A stretch of DNA of 17,536 nt from a bacterium (GTDB lineage: Bacteria; SZUA-79; Acidulodesulfobacterales; Acidulodesulfobacteraceae), in assembly GCA_021800745.1 (NCBI GenBank), contig JAJYYS010000015.1:1-17536 (forward strand). Direction: 5' to 3'. Below, one piece after another: positions 14,538 through 17,536 of this stretch (its first letter is position 1; each line of letters opens with the position of its first letter). The translations under genes and the position numbers were made by a program. The notes beneath the pieces were generated by a model. The model was not told where the DNA came from and did not search any database. It saw only the letters and a list, made by a program, of their open reading frames with translations.

Positions 14538-15779
14538 TTGCCTGAAAAAAAGATAAATAAGCTTTTGATAATAATAATATCCGGTGCAGTTATCGCAGTT
14601 ATTTTTTCGGTCATCCTTTATTATAAATTTGTTTATTTTAAAACTCCTAAAACCGTTTCAAAAATAGGCTACCGCAAACAAGAGCTTTTTATTAAAACGG
14701 CTTTAAAAATAAAAGGCTATAAAAGGCATCCTGTAGAAAACTTTAAAAAATTTTTTAAGAAAGCGCTGATAAAACTAGATATACCTAAAACCGATATAAT
14801 AAAGCGCCGTATCGTTCTAAACATTAAAGCGCCCGTTAATTTTAAAAATAAATTAAAAAAAATCGGAGTAAGTTTTTTAAAATACGACATTCTGGTATCT
14901 AAAAACGGCGGTTTCGGTCCTATAGAAAATATTTTCGGCGGCGAATTCAAAAAATTTATAGTTCCGTCCAAAGCCGATTTAAAATACTATTCTTACTCCG
15001 TTAAAAACAACTGCCTGTGCCTGTATTTCTATTTTAAATCCAGATTATTTTTAAAAGCGGTATTTATATTAAAAGGAGCGGATGAAAGCGGATTTACGTC
15101 TATAAAGGAGTATGCAGAGTCTCCCAAAATAGCTCTGGATATAGACGACGTCGGATACCGCAGGTCTTACATAAACAGCCTGCTTTCCCTTAAAACTCCT
15201 ATTACTTTTGCGATATTTCCATACGCGCCGTATTCGAAGGGCATAGATTTAAAGCTCCACAGGCTCGGATACGAAACGATTATGCACACGCCTATGGAAC
15301 CTGTAGATACGGCTCTTTTTCCCGGAGACGGAGCATTGTTTATATCTATGGATAAAAAAGAAATAAAGCGGAAAATATATACGGACATAAGCAGGCTTCC
15401 GTATATAGACGGAGCTAATAATCATGAAGGGTCGCTGTTTACGTCCGATGAAAAAAAGATTTGCGACGCCGTATCCGATTTTAAAAAAAAGGATATGTTT
15501 TTTTTGGACAGCCTGACCGACGATAACAGTTACGCATACAGGTGCGCATTGCGGCAGGGGATTCCGTCGGCGCAGAGGGATGTTTTTATAGACGATAAAC
15601 CCGCTGACGGTTATATCGAAAACCAGATTAAGATTGCGGCGGCTCTTGCCGAAAAATATAAAAGAGTCATAGTAATAGGCCATCCAAGGCGGGATACCGT
15701 TAAAACGTTAATGAGCGAAATATCGGCGCTTAAAAAAGAAGGTTATAAATTTGTGCCTCTTTGCGAGTTTTTAAGATAA
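14538..15779 (+). CDS. Membrane-anchored divergent polysaccharide deacetylase (YibQ/DUF610 family)
   Basis: 413 aa. The start is TTG, supported by AAAGGAG (14522-14528) 9 bases upstream and overlapping the ctpA stop. One N-terminal membrane segment (~8-30) would anchor a periplasmic protein. A Lys-rich middle region (~35-190) is poorly conserved. The C-terminal divergent polysaccharide deacetylase domain (~195-413) has ALDIDDVGY (Asp201, 203, 204), ETIMHTPMEP (His250), NNHEGS (His296), FFLDSLTDD and QRDVFIDD, the usual landmarks of this family, so metal ligands seem kept. The true substrate of this family is not established. It commonly sits after ctpA near envC, as here. It overlaps pyrF by one base (TAATG), implying coupled translation. 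Confidence 0.92.
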   Translation: MPEKKINKLLIIIISGAVIAVIFSVILYYKFVYFKTPKTVSKIGYRKQELFIKTALKIKGYKRHPVENFKKFFKKALIKLDIPKTDIIKRRIVLNIKAPVNFKNKLKKIGVSFLKYDILVSKNGGFGPIENIFGGEFKKFIVPSKADLKYYSYSVKNNCLCLYFYFKSRLFLKAVFILKGADESGFTSIKEYAESPKIALDIDDVGYRRSYINSLLSLKTPITFAIFPYAPYSKGIDLKLHRLGYETIMHTPMEPVDTALFPGDGALFISMDKKEIKRKIYTDISRLPYIDGANNHEGSLFTSDEKKICDAVSDFKKKDMFFLDSLTDDNSYAYRCALRQGIPSAQRDVFIDDKPADGYIENQIKIAAALAEKYKRVIVIGHPRRDTVKTLMSEISALKKEGYKFVPLCEFLR

Positions 15780-16612
15780 TGGAAAATTTTAAGGAAAAAA
15801 TAATAATAGCCCTGGATTACGGCGATTTAAAGCCGGTTAAGGAACTGCTCGAAAAGCTTGAAGGCAGGGCATACTTTTATAAAATAGGGTTCGAACTTTT
15901 TACTTCCTGTGGAGCGGAAAGCGTGAATTTGGTAAAAAATTACGGATGCAAAGTATTTTTAGACCTTAAATATCACGATATTCCGAATACCGTTTATAAA
16001 GCCGTTAAATCCGCTGGGAAATTAGGGGCGGATATAATCAACGTCCACGCTTCGGGAGGCTTAGATATGATGAAAGCGGCAAAAACCGCCGGCGAAGAGG
16101 CTTCATATGCGGCGGGCAGGCATATCGACGTTATTGCCGTTACAGTTCTCACCAGTCTGTCCGATGCCGACGTAAAACAGGTTTTTTATAATAACAATAT
16201 GGAAGAGAAAAAGCGGGGCGAATCCGGCGGTATTGTGTCCGGTCTGGCGTTGCATCTTGCGAAATTAGCAAAAATTGCAGGCTTGGACGGGGTAGTATGC
16301 TCCGGTCTGGAGTCGTTTACGATAAAAAATATACTGGGGCGGAATTTTAAAACGGTAACTCCGGGGATAAGGTTGAAGACGAAAAATGCGGAATGCGGTT
16401 CCGTTTCGCCGGTTTCGGACGGAAGGGCAGACGGAGAAACCTCTGGGGTTGGGCTTAAAGAGCAGAACGGCGGACAGAAAAGAATAATGACGCCTTCGGA
16501 GGCATTTAAAGCGGGAGCGGATTATATCGTAGTAGGAAGAGAGATAACGGAAGCGGAAAATCCGGCCGACGCCCTGGCGGATATTCATGCCGATGTAGAA
16601 AGGCAGATATGA
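15779..16612 (+). CDS. pyrF: Orotidine 5'-phosphate decarboxylase with extended phosphate loop
   Basis: Decarboxylates OMP to UMP, the last step of UMP synthesis. The start is the ATG at 15779 overlapping the previous stop (TAATG), giving 277 aa; an in-frame ATG at 15761 would only add residues not in the family. TIM-barrel motifs: IIALDYGD, KIGFELF, the catalytic LDLKYHDIPNTV (Asp62, Lys64, Asp67), NVHASGG, VTVLTSL, VTPGIR, QKRIMTPSEA and DYIVVGREIT. The length exceeds the usual ~230-245 because 34 residues lie between GIR and QKR, where E. coli has 8 (bases 16373-16474). The catalytic residues and the gripper Gln are intact, so the enzyme is probably active. It overlaps the next gene by 4 bases (ATGA). 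Confidence 0.95.
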   Translation: MENFKEKIIIALDYGDLKPVKELLEKLEGRAYFYKIGFELFTSCGAESVNLVKNYGCKVFLDLKYHDIPNTVYKAVKSAGKLGADIINVHASGGLDMMKAAKTAGEEASYAAGRHIDVIAVTVLTSLSDADVKQVFYNNNMEEKKRGESGGIVSGLALHLAKLAKIAGLDGVVCSGLESFTIKNILGRNFKTVTPGIRLKTKNAECGSVSPVSDGRADGETSGVGLKEQNGGQKRIMTPSEAFKAGADYIVVGREITEAENPADALADIHADVERQI

Positions 16613-17379
16613 AAAAAATGCGGCTGAATGTTTACGGCGGTAATACAGTAAGAGAAGCTGTTCTTTCCGGAAACATAAAGAAAGGCGGCGCTGTATTCGT
16701 AAGCGAAAAAAAATTGAAAAGCGGCGCTATCGATAAAAACCTTACTGCGCTTCTCAAAGAAAAAAACATCGGTATCGTCGCCAAAAACGACGGCGCTTTT
16801 ATGAACGAATACGGCAAAGAAGCCCATATAAAAGGTATAGCCGCCTCCGTCGAATATATAGAAAAAGATTACGAAGATTTATTTGAAAAAGCTGACTGCA
16901 ATGGCGGTTTGCCGCTGTATTTAATCTTGGACGAAATAACCGACCCGCAGAATCTCGGCTCTATTATCAGAACTGCAAGCGGGGCGGGAGTTTCCGGCAT
17001 AATAATGCCGAAGTCCAACTCCGTTTTTATAACGCCCTCCGTCGCTTACGTTTCGCAGGGAGCTTTATTTTATGTCGATACCGTGAGGGTGGTTAATATT
17101 TCGCGGACGATAGCCGATTTAAAAAAGCGCGGCATCTGGGTAGCCGGCCTTGCCGGAGACGCTGACGATAATATATACGATATGGATTTTAAAGTTCCTT
17201 TGGCCGTCGCGGTCGGTTCCGAAGGAAAGGGCTTAAGAAGGCTTACAGCCGAAAATTGCGATAAGATTTTAAGCATCCCCATGGAAACCGGCGTAAATTC
17301 TTTAAACGCTTCGATAAGTTTTGCCGTTGCCGCATACGAAATTTTACGCCAGAGGAAATACGGCGGAGTAAAAAAATAG
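16609..17379 (+). CDS. rlmB: TrmH/RlmB-family RNA 2'-O-methyltransferase, probably 23S rRNA G2251
   Basis: SPOUT-fold, SAM-dependent ribose methyltransferase; 256 aa. An N-terminal substrate-binding domain (~1-100, opening LNVYGGNTVREAV, as the YGxxxVxEAL of RlmB) is followed by the knotted catalytic domain with motif 1 LDEITDPQNLGSIIRTA (~107), motif 2 AVGSEGKGLRRL (~201) and motif 3 IPMETGVNSLNASISFAVAAYE (~222). The RlmB-like signature after the mid-domain (SQGALFYV) differs from the common SAGAAEYL, so the exact rRNA target is less certain; a tRNA or other 23S site is possible. AAAGG (16599-16603) supports the ATG at 16609, which overlaps the pyrF stop by 4 bases. It is the last gene of the run; no terminator hairpin follows. 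Confidence 0.88.
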   Translation: MKKMRLNVYGGNTVREAVLSGNIKKGGAVFVSEKKLKSGAIDKNLTALLKEKNIGIVAKNDGAFMNEYGKEAHIKGIAASVEYIEKDYEDLFEKADCNGGLPLYLILDEITDPQNLGSIIRTASGAGVSGIIMPKSNSVFITPSVAYVSQGALFYVDTVRVVNISRTIADLKKRGIWVAGLAGDADDNIYDMDFKVPLAVAVGSEGKGLRRLTAENCDKILSIPMETGVNSLNASISFAVAAYEILRQRKYGGVKK

Positions 17380-17394
17380 GGGTAAAAAAATAGC

Positions 17395-17423
17395 TTGACA
17401 TTATCTATTCAGTAGTTTAAACT
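17395..17423 (+). promoter_or_regulatory. Strong promoter candidate for a gene beyond the window
   Basis: Consensus TTGACA (17395-17400), a 17-base spacer and TAAACT (17418-17423, 4 of 6), 15 bases after the rlmB stop. The predicted start is near 17430. TTATCTA occurs in the spacer (17401-17407) and again in the leader hairpin, which may mark an operator. Confidence 0.6.
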
Positions 17424-17432
17424 TTGTAGAGT

Positions 17433-17464
17433 GGCTAATTTATCTAGTTGTTTAGATAAAAGCC
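17433..17464 (+). promoter_or_regulatory. Leader hairpin near the predicted transcript 5' end
   Basis: GGCT (17433-17436), a two-base AA bulge and TTTATCTA (17439-17446) pair with TAGATAAA (17453-17460) and AGCC (17461-17464) around a GTTGTT loop, 12 bp in all. It starts within a few bases of the predicted transcription start, so it could act as a 5' stabiliser, an operator dyad or part of a leader switch. Confidence 0.45.
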
Positions 17465-17482
17465 TAATTTATTAATTTAGCG

Positions 17483-17521
17483 GCCGGCGTTCGGCGTTAT
17501 TATAACAACGGCAACGGCGGC
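17483..17521 (+). promoter_or_regulatory. GC-rich imperfect hairpin just before a terminal ribosome binding site
   Basis: Tandem CGGCGTT units (17485-17491, 17492-17498) face tandem AACGGC units (17507-17512, 17513-17518), giving an imperfect hairpin (about 13 bp with two mismatches and a bulge, loop ATTATAAC). AAGGAG at 17531-17536 follows, so a start codon probably lies just outside the window. The GC-rich block contrasts with the A/T-rich leader before it. Confidence 0.4.
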
Positions 17522-17536
17522 TCAAGATTCAAGGAG

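Noticed and set aside
17431..17475. 14-codon leader peptide from GTG
   Set aside because: No ribosome site, it begins at the predicted transcript start, and it shows no codon run suggesting attenuation.
1..17536. CRISPR array, tRNA or rRNA gene, transposase, prophage or defence genes
   Set aside because: No regular spacer-repeat pattern, cloverleaf, rRNA signature or mobile-element protein was found on either strand.

Overview
The window is a gene-dense bacterial chromosomal segment with 13 protein genes and almost no spare DNA. It is AT-rich, favours ATA and AAA codons, and uses TTG starts (four genes here). Lipoprotein and periplasmic export signals, FtsEX, a CtpA protease and a divergent polysaccharide deacetylase point to a Gram-negative envelope. 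The dnaE-accA pairing, the ctpA-deacetylase pairing and a cysteine-rich GAF/HD-GYP regulator would fit a deltaproteobacterial (Desulfobacterota-like) lineage. That placement is inference from gene content and style, not from a marker gene.

Left part (1-9698, all + strand): the 3' part of guaA (GMP synthase, start outside the window), dnaE (replicative polymerase alpha subunit) 4 bases later, then accA (acetyl-CoA carboxylase alpha subunit) behind an extended -10 promoter candidate. Next come a two-GAF/HD-GYP cyclic-di-GMP phosphodiesterase with a 12-cysteine insertion, and cobQ (cobyric acid synthase) behind a good sigma-70-type promoter candidate. A short convergent gap (9699-9843) carries a REP-like palindrome.

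Middle part (9844-12015, - strand): thiE-ftsE-ftsX, tightly spaced, encoding thiamine phosphate synthase and the FtsEX division ABC complex. A 125-bp divergent region follows, holding a near-consensus promoter and a near-perfect Shine-Dalgarno sequence for a tiny Ala/Pro/Lys-rich lipoprotein.

Right part (12141-17379, + strand): after the lipoprotein and a 15-bp-stem hairpin comes a compact run of overlapping or abutting genes: a secreted EnvC-like coiled-coil protein that lacks the usual LytM domain, ctpA (S41 protease), a membrane-anchored divergent polysaccharide deacetylase (YibQ/DUF610 type), pyrF and an rlmB/trmH-family rRNA 2'-O-methyltransferase. FtsEX, an EnvC-type activator, CtpA and the deacetylase are often clustered as a cell-wall-cleavage module. 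Here the module is present but split, with thiE and the lipoprotein lying between its two halves.

The last 157 bases hold a near-consensus promoter, two hairpins, short repeats and a terminal AAGGAG, which looks like the regulated leader of a gene starting just beyond the window.

Most genes are ordinary housekeeping genes. The items most worth a second look are the cysteine-rich insertion in the HD-GYP protein (with an internal DNA duplication), the LytM-less EnvC-like protein beside a strongly signalled mini-lipoprotein, low-complexity insertions in several conserved enzymes (one in the PyrF phosphate-gripper loop), and the structured leader at the right edge.
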